Part shown: piece after piece, positions 1-8,215 of the stretch
How positions within the stretch are numbered: position 1 is the stretch's first letter
Layout of the letters: every line of letters begins with the position of its first letter
NCBI RefSeq assembly: GCF_020179385.1
Contig: NZ_JAIBLJ010000009.1
Span: forward strand, 1-64,000
Source: Alkalihalobacillus sp. YIM B00296
Lineage (GTDB): Bacteria > Bacillota > Bacilli > Bacillales > Fictibacillaceae
Length of the DNA stretch: 64,000 nucleotides
Direction: 5' to 3'
Position numbers and translations under genes: made by a program
The notes under the pieces: model-generated
Databases searched by the model: none
The model's input: only the letters and a program-made list of their open reading frames with translations
What the model was told of the DNA's origin: nothing

Positions 1-65
1 GGGCGTTTTTCCAGTTACTGTATTCGTTTTGCAGGACTCTCATTACAGGCAGCTATATTTTTCTG

Positions 66-515
66 TTAAGAGTCTTCATTTGGCAAAAATGCTGATACAG
101 GTCCCAATTCCTCTGTCAAATACCTTCGTACCTGACCCGGAAAATTGTCCAAAGCCTTCAAATTGGCACCTATTACGTGTTCAACTTTCTTATGATCAAC
201 TTCTGTGTATGTTTGTACAAGCATTTTACGTAATGCGATGACTTGTTTCAAGCTTTCTGCATCTTCACTAGTGATTACCTTTTCATCTTCCAAAATGTCG
301 ATGATGTCTTCATAACTTCCAGGGTCTCGCATAATAAAGCCATCGATCATCTTATTCCCCACATCTATGATCGTTTCAATCACCATATGGCTGATCCGCT
401 CTAGGAACAACTGATCTTTCATCGTTTCCCCGAACTCTTCAGATTGGAGGGCATCAAGCCGATCATTCATGAAACGCAACAGTACTTCAATCTTCTTACG
501 GTCGACAAAATACAT
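66..515 (-). CDS. yutE: YutE, DUF86/HepT-like protein
   Basis: This 149-residue protein matches B. subtilis YutE from its MYFVDR start through the conserved block GNKMIDGFIMRDPGSYEDI to the RKMLVQTY segment. The family (DUF86) has the HepT fold, an all-alpha nucleotidyltransferase-toxin relative, but the bacillar YutE members are usually found without a partner. No MNT-type nucleotidyltransferase gene is visible beside it, so a toxin-antitoxin role is not supported here. The RX4HXY toxin motif is only partly recognisable as RKMLVQTY. The gene lies just downstream of the EAL-domain gene on the same strand and begins with ATG. The assignment to the family is firm; the function is unknown. Confidence 0.88.
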   Translation of the reverse strand: MYFVDRKKIEVLLRFMNDRLDALQSEEFGETMKDQLFLERISHMVIETIIDVGNKMIDGFIMRDPGSYEDIIDILEDEKVITSEDAESLKQVIALRKMLVQTYTEVDHKKVEHVIGANLKALDNFPGQVRRYLTEELGPVSAFLPNEDS

Positions 516-539
516 CCTATCACCTAACTTCTTAAAGCT

Positions 540-1801
540 TTAACCTGCCGTTGGAGTCGGGATCAATCTTGGCCGTGCGTAAAAGAAGCCTTGTACCAAA
601 TGGACACCATTACGTTTCATGACCAATGCTTCCTCCACTGTCTCGATACCCTCTGCTACAATTTGCGCGTTCGCTTCCCGTGCAATATGGATCAGCCCTT
701 GCAGCATTGACTCCTTCAGCTTGTTCCCATTGATATTTTCAATTAAGGAACGATCCACTTTAATAATATCAGGGCGCAGGAAAGAAATCGAGTTTAAACT
801 TGCATACCCTGCTCCTGTATCATCCAGAGCAATCCTGATCTTCCGCTTTCGAAGATCTTCAATCGTTTTTGACAGGTGGCTATACCGTTCCACAGATTCA
901 CTTTCTGTTATTTCAAAGACAATTTGTGCTGGGTTGATATATACATGGTTTTGTAGAATTTCATCCAGATCATTGATAAAGTGTTTATGGGCGATCGTTT
1001 GAGGGGTGACATTTATGAAAATCGCATCCTGTCCCCTCATTTTTTGCAGAGCTTTTTTGATCACCAGCAATTCCAATGGATAAAGCATATTCGTCTGTCT
1101 GGCCATACTGAAGAGGTGTAGAGGGTGCTCATAGACGGTATGTTCTGGACCTCTTGTCAACACCTCCCACGCCATCACATCTAATTGATGGACATTGACA
1201 ATGGGTTGTGAGTATAGGGAAATGTTCTCTTTTTGAATGATTCCTCTAATTTCATGGACCATTTGGTTGTATTTTGCCCCGACGCCCTTTTTCGCAATGA
1301 CCAGCGCTTTTTGATAGGCATTCAAAAATGAATGGAATGGTTGGTCGGTGTGGGGTTCCAACACCATATAACCGGTTTGGAAGTTTTCTTCATCTTCTTG
1401 ATCATAGGCAAAGAAATGCTCATTGATGTTGACTTGATATTTTCTATGTATTTCTCAATCATATGGATGACATTGCTCTCTTGTGGCAATGACAGCAGCA
1501 GTACGATTTCGTCACCCCAATATTGCTGTAAAAACAAAATCTCTTCGTCTTTGACTGTCTCGCAAACCACCTTTTTAAACAAGATGCGTACATCCTTCTC
1601 AAATTGTTGGACATATGCCATGCCGAATTGTTCAATTTGATGCTTATAGGTTTGGACGTCAAAAACGATTACGACATGCGTTCGATTGCTGCGGTATGAT
1701 TTTTTTAAAATCGGTGTGACAGGATTGCGTAACCAGAAGTGAGGCGGGAAAAACCGCAGACTTTGGTTAGGAGCAAACAGGTGCTCCAAAAATATAGCCA
1801 A
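540..1801 (-). pseudogene. Degenerate GGDEF plus EAL domain protein, frameshifted
   Basis: Two overlapping minus-strand frames together encode one cyclic-di-GMP protein. The upstream frame (start near 1801 or, better spaced from an AAGGA, the TTG near 1787) carries a degenerate GGDEF domain whose active loop reads QYWGDEIVLLL. The downstream frame (to 540) carries an EAL domain with the phosphodiesterase residues kept: WEVLTRG, INVTP, FEITES, LDDTGAGY, IIKVDRS, VAEGIET and QGFFYARP. The frames join in a short A-run on the plus strand at 1410-1412; one extra base there would give a continuous reading (ISFAYDQEDEENF). Either the gene is broken by a one-base deletion, or this is a sequencing slip. 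If intact it would be a c-di-GMP hydrolase with a non-cyclase regulatory GGDEF. Confidence 0.8.
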
Positions 1802-2013
1802 TCCTTTCGTTGATTCTGCAAATTATATCACCTCAGAGGTTGAACCACAGTCCATTAAGTGCACCATAAATATTTGAAAATTCTTACTATCAGTGAAATA
1901 TTTTTCTATTCGACAATTACTTGTTATCATAATAAGAACAACATGTTATACGAATATTTATTTTAGGGAATTTAGTATGAAACATTAATACAAAAGAACT
2001 AGGGGGACCAATA

Positions 2014-2982
2014 TTGGATCGCGAATTAGCTTTAGAAATTGTTCGAGTAACAGAGTCTGCCGCAATCGCTTCAGCACAATGGATGGGCAGAGGATTGAAA
2101 AATGAAGCGGATCATGCTGCCACGACGGCCATGAGAGCTATGTTTGATTCAGTTAACTTAAAAGGGACCGTCGTAATCGGTGAAGGGGAACTGGATGAAG
2201 CACCTATGTTATACATCGGAGAAGAAGTTGGTACAGGCCATGGACCGGAAGTCGATATCGCTGTTGATCCGTTGGAAGGCACGAACATCGTCGCAAAAGG
2301 ACATCCGAATGCTATGGCTGTCATTGCCATAGCAGATCGAGGATGTTTATTGCATGCACCTGATATGTACATGGAAAAGCTTGTGGTTGGGAAAGCAGCT
2401 GCAGGGAAAGTAAGTTTGTCAGATCCAATTGAAAAAACGATGGATATTGTAGCTGAGGCAAATGATAAGCGCCTGCATGACCTTACTGTGATCATTCAAG
2501 AACGATTAAGACATGATGAACTTATTGATCGTATCCGTAAAAAGGGTGCCCGTGTTACACTGTTTGGAGACGGTGATGTTGGCGCTGCAATCGCAGCTGC
2601 TCTTCCGAACACTGGTATTGATCTGTTCATTGGAACAGGCGGCGCACCAGAAGGCGTCATCTCAGCTGCTGCTATTAAATGTCTTGGTGGGGATATGCAG
2701 GCACGTTTAGTTCCACACAATGATGAAGAACGTGCACGATGCATCCGCATGGGGTTGGAAAACCCAACACAGCTCTTACAATTAGATGACCTTGTTCGTG
2801 GGGATGATGCCATCTTCGCAGCAACTGGGGTAAGCAGCGGGGAACTATTGGAAGGTGTACGTTTCCTATCAGGTGATTATGTCGAAACGGATTCCCTCGT
2901 GATGAGAGCAAAGACCAAGACGATTCGATCAATAAAAGCACAGCATCACCTGGACCATAAACCGAACTTAGTAATGGAATAG
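2014..2982 (+). CDS. glpX: Fructose-1,6-bisphosphatase class II
   Basis: GlpX hydrolyses fructose 1,6-bisphosphate to fructose 6-phosphate in gluconeogenesis. The 322-residue protein has the hallmark metal and substrate motifs GEGELDEAPM (about residues 56-65) and DPLEGTNIVAKG (about 85-96), and IGTGGAPEGV in the second half, at full family length. The start is TTG, preceded by AGGGGG at good spacing. A DUF3055 gene follows 14 bp after the stop and is probably co-transcribed. The upstream 200 bp are AT-rich and presumably hold the promoter; I see no CcpA or CggR site that I would defend. Confidence 0.95.
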   Translation: MDRELALEIVRVTESAAIASAQWMGRGLKNEADHAATTAMRAMFDSVNLKGTVVIGEGELDEAPMLYIGEEVGTGHGPEVDIAVDPLEGTNIVAKGHPNAMAVIAIADRGCLLHAPDMYMEKLVVGKAAAGKVSLSDPIEKTMDIVAEANDKRLHDLTVIIQERLRHDELIDRIRKKGARVTLFGDGDVGAAIAAALPNTGIDLFIGTGGAPEGVISAAAIKCLGGDMQARLVPHNDEERARCIRMGLENPTQLLQLDDLVRGDDAIFAATGVSSGELLEGVRFLSGDYVETDSLVMRAKTKTIRSIKAQHHLDHKPNLVME

Positions 2983-2996
2983 GAGTTGAGGAAAAG

Positions 2997-3269
2997 GTGA
3001 CAGAACGGTTCTTTTTATACGACGATGTGGAAGAAACGAAAACACGGTTCGTAAGTTTCATGGGAGAAAATCAACGCTTCGATCTCGCAATTACGAAAAC
3101 AGATCGCCACTACGGGAAATCACTCATTTTGGATATACAAGGTGGCCGCTTTGGAATTATCGGCGGTGATGACCTGAATGAGCCAGGCTATTTGGAACAC
3201 GCCTTCAATTTGAACGAAGAGGATGCGCAAGAGCTTCGAGAGTTTTTAGAAGAAGAGGTATTTTCTTAA
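2997..3269 (+). CDS. DUF3055 / SAV0927-family small protein
   Basis: The 90-residue acidic protein begins MTERFFLYDDVEETKTRFV and contains FGIIGGDDLNEPGYLEHAF, typical of the Bacillales-specific DUF3055 (SAV0927) family. Nothing is known of its biochemical role. It starts at GTG with a GAGG 5 to 6 bases upstream and follows glpX by 14 bp, which suggests one transcript. It has no membrane segment or cysteine motif. Confidence in the family is high; no function can be inferred. Confidence 0.85.
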   Translation: MTERFFLYDDVEETKTRFVSFMGENQRFDLAITKTDRHYGKSLILDIQGGRFGIIGGDDLNEPGYLEHAFNLNEEDAQELREFLEEEVFS

Positions 3270-3378
3270 AAGCTCACTGATTACTCACGAAGATCACTGG
3301 AAGGCTGACGAGGAAGCTCGAACCAAACAAAACTGCGTGGGTGAACCCTTCGACTAAAATCAATATGTCACGAAAAAA

Positions 3379-3534
3379 GCGATTTTGAGGTGCTTATGGA
3401 AGCCTCATGAGACCCTGAATACGCGAAAAAGCGATTTTGAGGTACTCATCAAAGCTTCATGAGATCCTGAAAACGCGAAAAAGCGATTTGGAGGTACTCA
3501 TGGAAGCCTCATTAGACCCTGAAAACGCAATTGT
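3379..3534 (+). repeat. Three tandem copies of a 52-bp unit
   Basis: Units begin with GCGATTT at 3379, 3431 and 3483, exactly 52 bp apart, each continuing through GAGGT..CTCAT..CCTGAA. Most units contain a short dyad (CTCATG..CATGAG). The flanks (about 3283-3320 and 3528-3556) contain words such as ACTGGAAGGCTGACGAGGA and GGTTGGGCAATGGAGGTAGACAT that resemble the 118-bp repeats after lytH, so the 52-bp array may sit inside a decayed relative of that element. No coding potential is seen in 3270-3822 apart from the gene starting at 3823. Confidence 0.8.
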
Positions 3535-3596
3535 GGTTGGGCAATGGAGGTAGACATTACTTCACTGCAACCAAAAACTTACCCTTTTTTGTCTCT

Positions 3597-3627
3597 GAAA
3601 AAATCGCCCATTAGCGCGATTTTTTTC
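3597..3627. terminator. Bidirectional rho-independent terminator
   Basis: A hairpin AAAAAATCGC/GCGATTTTTT with a short loop, followed by a T-run on both strands. It ends the glpX-DUF3055 transcript. Confidence 0.75.
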
Positions 3628-3822
3628 TTTTTAAAATAGAGAAAAATCATTTGATTGTACAACTTTGAGACCTGATTCCTCAATGGAGATCTTATCATTG
3701 GCATTTCTTTTTATACAATGGGTATACTGTAAGTTTTTAACTTCAGTAATAACCCACTCCTGAGGGCAATATAATAAAGGATAGAAGTCCCCTATCCTAA
3801 AGCCTAGAAGGAGTGGTGTCCT

Positions 3823-4116
3823 TTGGCAAGAAGAAGAGGTTTTCGAAAAGAGAATGAAATGTACACTGATTTCTCGAATGTAGAGACGATGCATAAATTC
3901 GTCTTACCTGAGGACTTACCTGAGGGTCCTTACGGCTCTCCCATCAATACCAAGTTAGGCAAAACGACGCCGTTTGATGAAGACCAGCGTTCTTACAGTG
4001 CTTTCAACTTTGAGAACAAAACCCTTCATCAAGACATTCCGCGGCAATTCCCTGGGTCACATCCTGTGCATAGTGATCCAGATCGGGAAACTGAACCGCC
4101 ATATACGGATTACTAA
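3823..4116 (+). CDS. Small Bacillaceae cytosolic protein
   Basis: The 97-residue protein resembles a small uncharacterised family in Bacillaceae often labelled only 'cytosolic protein'. It has an N-terminal basic tract (MARRRGFRK), then ENEMYTDFSNVETM and LPEDLPEGPYGSPIN. It is rich in proline and charged residues, without a membrane segment. The start is TTG with AAGGAG about 9 bases upstream. It stands alone between two terminators. Function unknown. Confidence 0.7.
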   Translation: MARRRGFRKENEMYTDFSNVETMHKFVLPEDLPEGPYGSPINTKLGKTTPFDEDQRSYSAFNFENKTLHQDIPRQFPGSHPVHSDPDRETEPPYTDY

Positions 4117-4130
4117 AATCAAGAACGAAA

Positions 4131-4162
4131 AAGGGACTGACATTACGTCAGCTCCCTTTTTC
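4131..4162. terminator. Bidirectional terminator between convergent genes
   Basis: Stem AAAGGGA..CTGAC / GTCAG..TCCCTTT with loop ATTAC and a one-base bulge, T-rich on both sides. It overlaps the last codons of yutD and serves the gene at 3823 on the plus strand and yutD on the minus strand. Confidence 0.8.
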
Positions 4163-4492
4163 TGCTTTTTTCATTTCTTTTTTGTCCAAAAGATTCCTCG
4201 ACTCTTTTTTAGGTTCATTCGCCTTGATTTTTTTTACGATGAAATAAGGACAACCGAAATTACAAAATTCCAACAGATATTCAGGTACTGAACTGAATTT
4301 CGTTTCAAAATTCGCTTTATCGCTGTTGTCCTCAAAAAAGCCGCGTAACCGAAGTTGGTTATAACCCCAATCACCAACAATATAATCGTACTTATGTAAA
4401 ATTTCGCTATATCTGGATGTGAATTCTTCCTCGTTCCATCCATCTCGAAACTCCTTAATAACCTCATAATTGATTCCATTCACGCAAACCAA
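4148..4492 (-). CDS. yutD: YutD, DUF1027 protein
   Basis: It matches B. subtilis YutD across the signature KYDYIVGDWGYNQLRLRGFFEDN and LEFCNFGCPYFIVKK. The family is conserved in Firmicutes and has no assigned biochemical activity. I chose the TTG at 4492 (protein starting MVCVNGINYEV) because YutD homologues begin there and GGAG lies about 8 bases upstream; a GTG at 4510 is possible. The C-terminal tail after KKIK is lysine/glutamate rich and longer than in B. subtilis. It converges with the gene at 3823. Confidence 0.87.
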   Translation of the reverse strand: MVCVNGINYEVIKEFRDGWNEEEFTSRYSEILHKYDYIVGDWGYNQLRLRGFFEDNSDKANFETKFSSVPEYLLEFCNFGCPYFIVKKIKANEPKKESRNLLDKKEMKKAEKGS

Positions 4493-4606
4493 TTTCATCA
4501 CTCCATTCACAGTTCTATTTTATCATGATTTATGGGTAGATGTACAAGTTCTGGCAGTATAACCATAAAAGCTACAGCAAAATCTATAGGTAGGAGGTGA
4601 CAGTTA

Positions 4607-5221
4607 ATGAAAAAATTCATGATAGCTGGACTTACATTCACAATGCTCATCCTACAAGCTTGCGGGATGGATAAAGGTGATTACGATGGTGCAAACGGAA
4701 ATGGATTGAATCCTACCATCGATGTTAAGGATCGCGCGGGAACCCCAGGTAAAACGCCAACAGAGGCTATGGATGACTTCGGCTATACTCGTATCCAAAG
4801 TCCAAGCGATGATCGTAGGAACTTCGGCAGCGCGCCACAAATTGATAAGAAAATCCTTTCAGACACGATTTCGAGGATGATCATGCAGAATCGTATAATC
4901 AGGGATTCGGCAACCCTCGTCACAAGTGATAAAGTACTTATTGTCTATGATGCCAAAACGGATGACCGGGAGCGGGCTGCTGATATAGTTAAAAGGTCCG
5001 CGATGTCAGTGGTACCACGCTGGTTCCATGTGTACGTTTCCGATGATACGACCCTTTTCGAAGACATTGAACGATATAAAAATATGGATGAAACGTCAGC
5101 TAACGTTAAGCGGAGTATCGACGGTCTGATAAAAGAAATGAAAAAATCTCCTCAAGGATATACAGATCCGAATAAAGATGGTGAATTGGAAGGCGATGGA
5201 ATGTCCGAGGGAATGAAATGA
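4607..5221 (+). CDS. YhcN/YlaJ-family lipoprotein (YutC-like)
   Basis: The 204-residue protein has a lipoprotein signal with lipobox LQAC (Cys19), then a low-complexity stretch and a YhcN/YlaJ-type domain (about 85-190) containing VLIVYDAKTDDRERAADIVKRS and VYVSDDTTLFEDIERY. Members are spore- or cell-surface lipoproteins, several under sporulation control. In B. subtilis yutC lies beside yutD and lipA (yutB), as here. AGGAGGTGA stands at good distance before the ATG. It is divergent from yutD. Only the sporulation link is inference. Confidence 0.85.
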   Translation: MKKFMIAGLTFTMLILQACGMDKGDYDGANGNGLNPTIDVKDRAGTPGKTPTEAMDDFGYTRIQSPSDDRRNFGSAPQIDKKILSDTISRMIMQNRIIRDSATLVTSDKVLIVYDAKTDDRERAADIVKRSAMSVVPRWFHVYVSDDTTLFEDIERYKNMDETSANVKRSIDGLIKEMKKSPQGYTDPNKDGELEGDGMSEGMK

Positions 5222-5283
5222 GCAAGATGATAAGTACCCCGATGGGTCACTTTTCTTCGGCAATCGTTTCCGAGATAATCATT

Positions 5284-5365
5284 GAGTTGTTGGGATAATT
5301 TTGGAGTTGTCGGGGTAATTTTTGTTTTCCAGCGTTTTAACCACGAGTTGTCGAGATAATTTGGG
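5284..5365. repeat. Periodic word array GAGTTGTYGRGRTAATTT
   Basis: The word recurs at 5284, 5304 and 5345, that is at spacings of 20 and 41 bp, as if one unit in a 20.5-bp ladder were lost. It lies between the yutC-like gene and the lipA terminator. Similar ladders with other words occur at 16171-16262 and 54159-54310. Confidence 0.55.
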
Positions 5366-5376
5366 TTTGAATATTA

Positions 5377-5424
5377 AAAAGAGGCCTGCACCGGGCCAAA
5401 TTGGCCGGTCAAGCCTCCTTTTTA
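5377..5424 (-). terminator. lipA terminator
   Basis: A long GC-rich hairpin (AAAAAGAGGC..ACCGG / CCGGT..GCCTC..TTTTT) lies about 12 bases past the lipA stop codon, with a U-run on the minus strand; it can also work in the plus direction. Confidence 0.8.
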
Positions 5425-5435
5425 GTATTATATCC

Positions 5436-6335
5436 TTATTTTGCTTCTTTTTGTCGTTGTTTCGATGCTGCATTTACTTGTTCGTCAGCATGGTAAGATG
5501 AACGCACTAACGGTCCGGATTCACAATGGCTGAAACCTTTAGACATAGCGATTTCTTTAAGCTCTGTAAACTCATCCGGGTGATAATACTTCTGAACCTT
5601 CAGGTGTTTCCTGGTAGGTTGGAGATATTGTCCAATTGTCATGATGTCAACATTGTTCGCTCGGAGGTCGTCCATCGTTTGAATGATCTCTTCCTTCGTT
5701 TCGCCAAGCCCCACCATGATACTGGATTTTGTCGGGATATCCGGCTGCATTTCTTTTGCACGACGTAAGAATTCCAGTGAGCGTTCATACGTCGCACGCG
5801 CACGGACTCTTGGCGTCAAACGTTCCACAGTCTCAATATTGTGGTTCAGGATATCTGGTCGGGCATCCATCAATGTCTTCAAGTTTTCATATTTACCCAT
5901 CATATCAGAAGGAAGCACCTCTACTGTACAGAAAGGGTTTGCACGACGTACGGCACGCACAGTTTCAGCATACACACCTGCTCCTCCGTCTTTTAAATCA
6001 TCCCTTGCGACTGCTGTGATGACAGCATGCTTAAGGCCCATTAATTTTACAGATTCAGCAACACGTTCAGGTTCTTTCAAATCCAATTCATTTGGCAAAC
6101 CAGTCTTGACAGCACAGAACCGGCAAGCACGCGTACATACATCTCCAAGGATCATGAAGGTAGCCGTTTTACGGACTGCCCAGCATTCGTGGATGTTCGG
6201 ACAACGGGCTTCTTCACAAACCGTATGTAAGTTTTTCTCGCGCATCATCTTTTTCAGACCAGTATAGTTTTCGTTTGTATTTAATTTGATCTTAAGCCAT
6301 TCGGGCTTTCGAATATGTTCTTCTTTTTTCGCCAT
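5436..6335 (-). CDS. lipA: Lipoyl synthase
   Basis: LipA is a radical-SAM enzyme that inserts two sulfurs into octanoyl groups on carrier proteins such as GcvH and E2 subunits. The 299-residue protein has both cluster motifs: the auxiliary cluster cysteines 40, 45 and 51 ([12 protein letters not shown]) and the radical-SAM triad 67, 71 and 74 (CTRACRFC). The C-terminal RSSYHADEQ region is present. It is monocistronic with its own terminator and is divergent from lytH. A probable substrate protein, GcvH, is encoded at 63450-63833. Confidence 0.97.
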   Translation of the reverse strand: MAKKEEHIRKPEWLKIKLNTNENYTGLKKMMREKNLHTVCEEARCPNIHECWAVRKTATFMILGDVCTRACRFCAVKTGLPNELDLKEPERVAESVKLMGLKHAVITAVARDDLKDGGAGVYAETVRAVRRANPFCTVEVLPSDMMGKYENLKTLMDARPDILNHNIETVERLTPRVRARATYERSLEFLRRAKEMQPDIPTKSSIMVGLGETKEEIIQTMDDLRANNVDIMTIGQYLQPTRKHLKVQKYYHPDEFTELKEIAMSKGFSHCESGPLVRSSYHADEQVNAASKQRQKEAK

Positions 6336-6550
6336 CTAACTCACTCCAATATTGGATTAGTTTAAGATTCCGGCATTGAGTGGCACTACTCTGATGCGTT
6401 GATCTAATACCTTTCTACTGTATCATATTGTTTAATGAAGTTCCATTATCCAAGCATTCGACTGTTTTCCAACATTTGATAATCATTATTTCCCTTTTTC
6501 AATACAAACTAACATTATGAAAAGATACAGGAAAGGACTGAACTCCCTGT

Positions 6551-7546
6551 ATGAAAAAATTTGTATTGTTACTCATTTTCATAATAGGTCTGAACATATG
6601 TACAACTGAAAAAGCTGAAGCGAAGAAAACATATCAAAAGGAAGATGTTGAGCGTTATGCGCTCTATCATAAGATGGAGGCTCTTACATCGATTCCGTGG
6701 TATTACTTGGCTGCAGTAGACCAATTTGAACGCTCGATCCGGCGTGCCCAAAAAGATCTTCCCGAAGAAGAAGGCTTGATTGGGATCTATTATTCACCAA
6801 TACAATGGGTTGGACCTTTGAATCCTAATTTGGACGACTCGGATGCATCATCCATTTCACTGTTTGGCGGTATTGGCCTTGATGGCAATAATGATGGAAA
6901 AGCGGATCGGAACAATGATGAGGACGTACTTTATACGTTCGCCAATTATCTTCACGCATACGGCTTTGATGAAGAAAATATTAAAATCGGGTTGTGGGAT
7001 TACTACCATCGGGATAAAACGGTCGATATCATCCTCGGAATCGCGAAAGTCTTCAAGGAGTACCAGACTTTAAGTCTCGATGATCGCGCATTCCCTGTAC
7101 CGATCAGGTCAAATTACAGTTTTAAAAACACCTGGGGTGATCGACGGGGATTCGGTGGGCTTCGCATCCATGAGGGGACCGATATTTTTGCTGGTTATGG
7201 AGTACCTGTCAGAGCAACAACCTATGGCATTGTAGAAATAGCGGGCTGGAACCGTTTTGGGGGATGGCGAGTGGGAATTCGTGATTTGAACAACGTTTAC
7301 CATTATTACGCCCATTTAAATGGATTCGAAAAGGGAATCGGTAAAGGTTCGGTTGTCAAACCAGGGCAAACAATCGGGTTTGTAGGAAGTTCAGGGTACG
7401 GACCGCCGGGGACCGCTGGGAAATTCCCTCCGCATTTACATTATGGAATGTACCGTGACAACGGCTATAACGAGTGGTCCTTCGATCCTTATCCATACCT
7501 GAAAGCGTGGGAACGTCAAGACCGTATCAGAAACAAAAAAAGATAA
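6551..7546 (+). CDS. lytH: LytH-like M23 endopeptidase
   Basis: B. subtilis LytH (YunA) is an L-Ala-D-Glu endopeptidase made in the mother cell that trims spore cortex peptides. The 331-residue protein has a signal peptide (cleavage near residue 24, AEA-KK), a lytH-specific N-terminal domain with a calcium-like loop (GLDGNNDGKADRNND, about 109-123), and a C-terminal LytM/M23 domain. Zinc ligands are visible: His207 and Asp211 in HEGTD, HYYAHL at 251-256 and HLHYG at 295-299. Length and order match the family. Spacing to the nearest SD-like AAAGGA is long. Followed by the 118-bp tandem repeats. Confidence 0.9.
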   Translation: MKKFVLLLIFIIGLNICTTEKAEAKKTYQKEDVERYALYHKMEALTSIPWYYLAAVDQFERSIRRAQKDLPEEEGLIGIYYSPIQWVGPLNPNLDDSDASSISLFGGIGLDGNNDGKADRNNDEDVLYTFANYLHAYGFDEENIKIGLWDYYHRDKTVDIILGIAKVFKEYQTLSLDDRAFPVPIRSNYSFKNTWGDRRGFGGLRIHEGTDIFAGYGVPVRATTYGIVEIAGWNRFGGWRVGIRDLNNVYHYYAHLNGFEKGIGKGSVVKPGQTIGFVGSSGYGPPGTAGKFPPHLHYGMYRDNGYNEWSFDPYPYLKAWERQDRIRNKKR

Positions 7547-7557
7547 ATAAGACGCAT

Positions 7558-8030
7558 TCAAGAAAAGCATAAAACGCCCTGATCAACCATGTAGGACACT
7601 GGAAGTCAGACGAGGAGGCTGTCGCCGCCGCAGGAGGACTGAAGTGATCCAAATGGTTGGGCGTTGGAGCCAGACATCAAGAAAAGCGCAAACGCCCTGA
7701 TCAACCATGTAGGACACTGGAAGTCAGACGAGGAGGCTGTCGCCGCCGCAGGAGGTCTGAAGTGATCCAAATGGTTGGGCGTTGGAGCCAGACATCAAGA
7801 AAAGCGCAAACGCCCTGATCAACCATGTAGGACACTGGAAGTCAGACGAGGAGGCTGTCGCCGCCATAGGAGGACTGAAGTGATCCAAGTGGTTGGGCGT
7901 TGGAGCCAGACATCAAGAAAAGCGCAAACGCCCTGATCAACCATGTAGGACACTGGAAGTCAGACGAGGAGGCTGTCGCCGCCATAGGAGGACTGAAGTG
8001 ATCCAAGTGGTTGGGCGTTGGAGCTAGACA
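7558..8030 (+). repeat. Four tandem 118-bp repeat units
   Basis: CGCCCTGATCAACCATG occurs at 7575, 7693, 7811 and 7929, exactly 118 bp apart, and whole units are nearly identical (a few substitutions such as CGCAGGAG/CATAGGAG). Each unit can fold into one long hairpin because AACGCC..CAACCA near its left end is complementary to TGGTTG.GGCGTT near its right end. A frame running through the array encodes only the repeat itself and is not a gene. It ends just before the terminator of the symporter operon. Confidence 0.93.
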
Positions 8031-8065
8031 ATGCACAAAAATTTTATACTTTCTTATCTTGTAAG

Positions 8066-8106
8066 AAAAAAAAGGATGAGCTTGGTTAGAACCAGCTCAT
8101 CCTTTC
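8066..8106 (-). terminator. Symporter operon terminator
   Basis: Perfect stem AAGGATGAGCT / AGCTCATCCTT with an inner GGTT/AACC and a U-run on the minus strand, 5 bases past the small-subunit stop codon. Confidence 0.9.
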
Positions 8107-8110
8107 CTTA

Positions 8111-8215
8111 TTATTTTTGTTTAGAAGACTTTACCGCATTAGCAATGCTTGCTGCTAAACCTCCCCAAAGGACAACTATTCCGATGACCATCATAGTAAT
8201 CGCTCCACCAGACAT
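8111..8215 (-). CDS. MetS-like small subunit of NSS transporter
   Basis: A 34-residue protein, MSGGAITMMVIGIVVLWGG.. followed by a short lysine-rich tail, forms a single membrane helix. It is the pattern of MetS, the small subunit that the methionine/alanine importer MetP of Corynebacterium glutamicum needs. Its ATG directly follows the stop codon of the large subunit with no gap, and an AAGGAGG lies inside the end of the large-subunit gene, so translation is probably coupled. Too short for many gene finders. The role follows from family knowledge and position; the substrate is not shown by sequence. Confidence 0.88.
   Translation of the reverse strand: MSGGAITMMVIGIVVLWGGLAASIANAVKSSKQK

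Noticed and set aside
66-515. Toxin-antitoxin (HepT/MNT) pair
   Set aside because: YutE is of the HepT-like DUF86 family but no MNT partner lies beside it within the window.
3631-3894. Minus-strand 87-codon frame
   Set aside because: Its left half looks protein-like (CPQEWVITEVKNLQYTH) but there is no start codon or SD for that part, and the right half is antisense to the gene at 3823. At most a gene remnant.
5683-6267. Long plus-strand frame
   Set aside because: It is the antisense shadow of lipA.
7558-8030. CRISPR-like array
   Set aside because: Units are directly adjacent 118-bp tandem repeats without variable spacers, and no cas genes are near.
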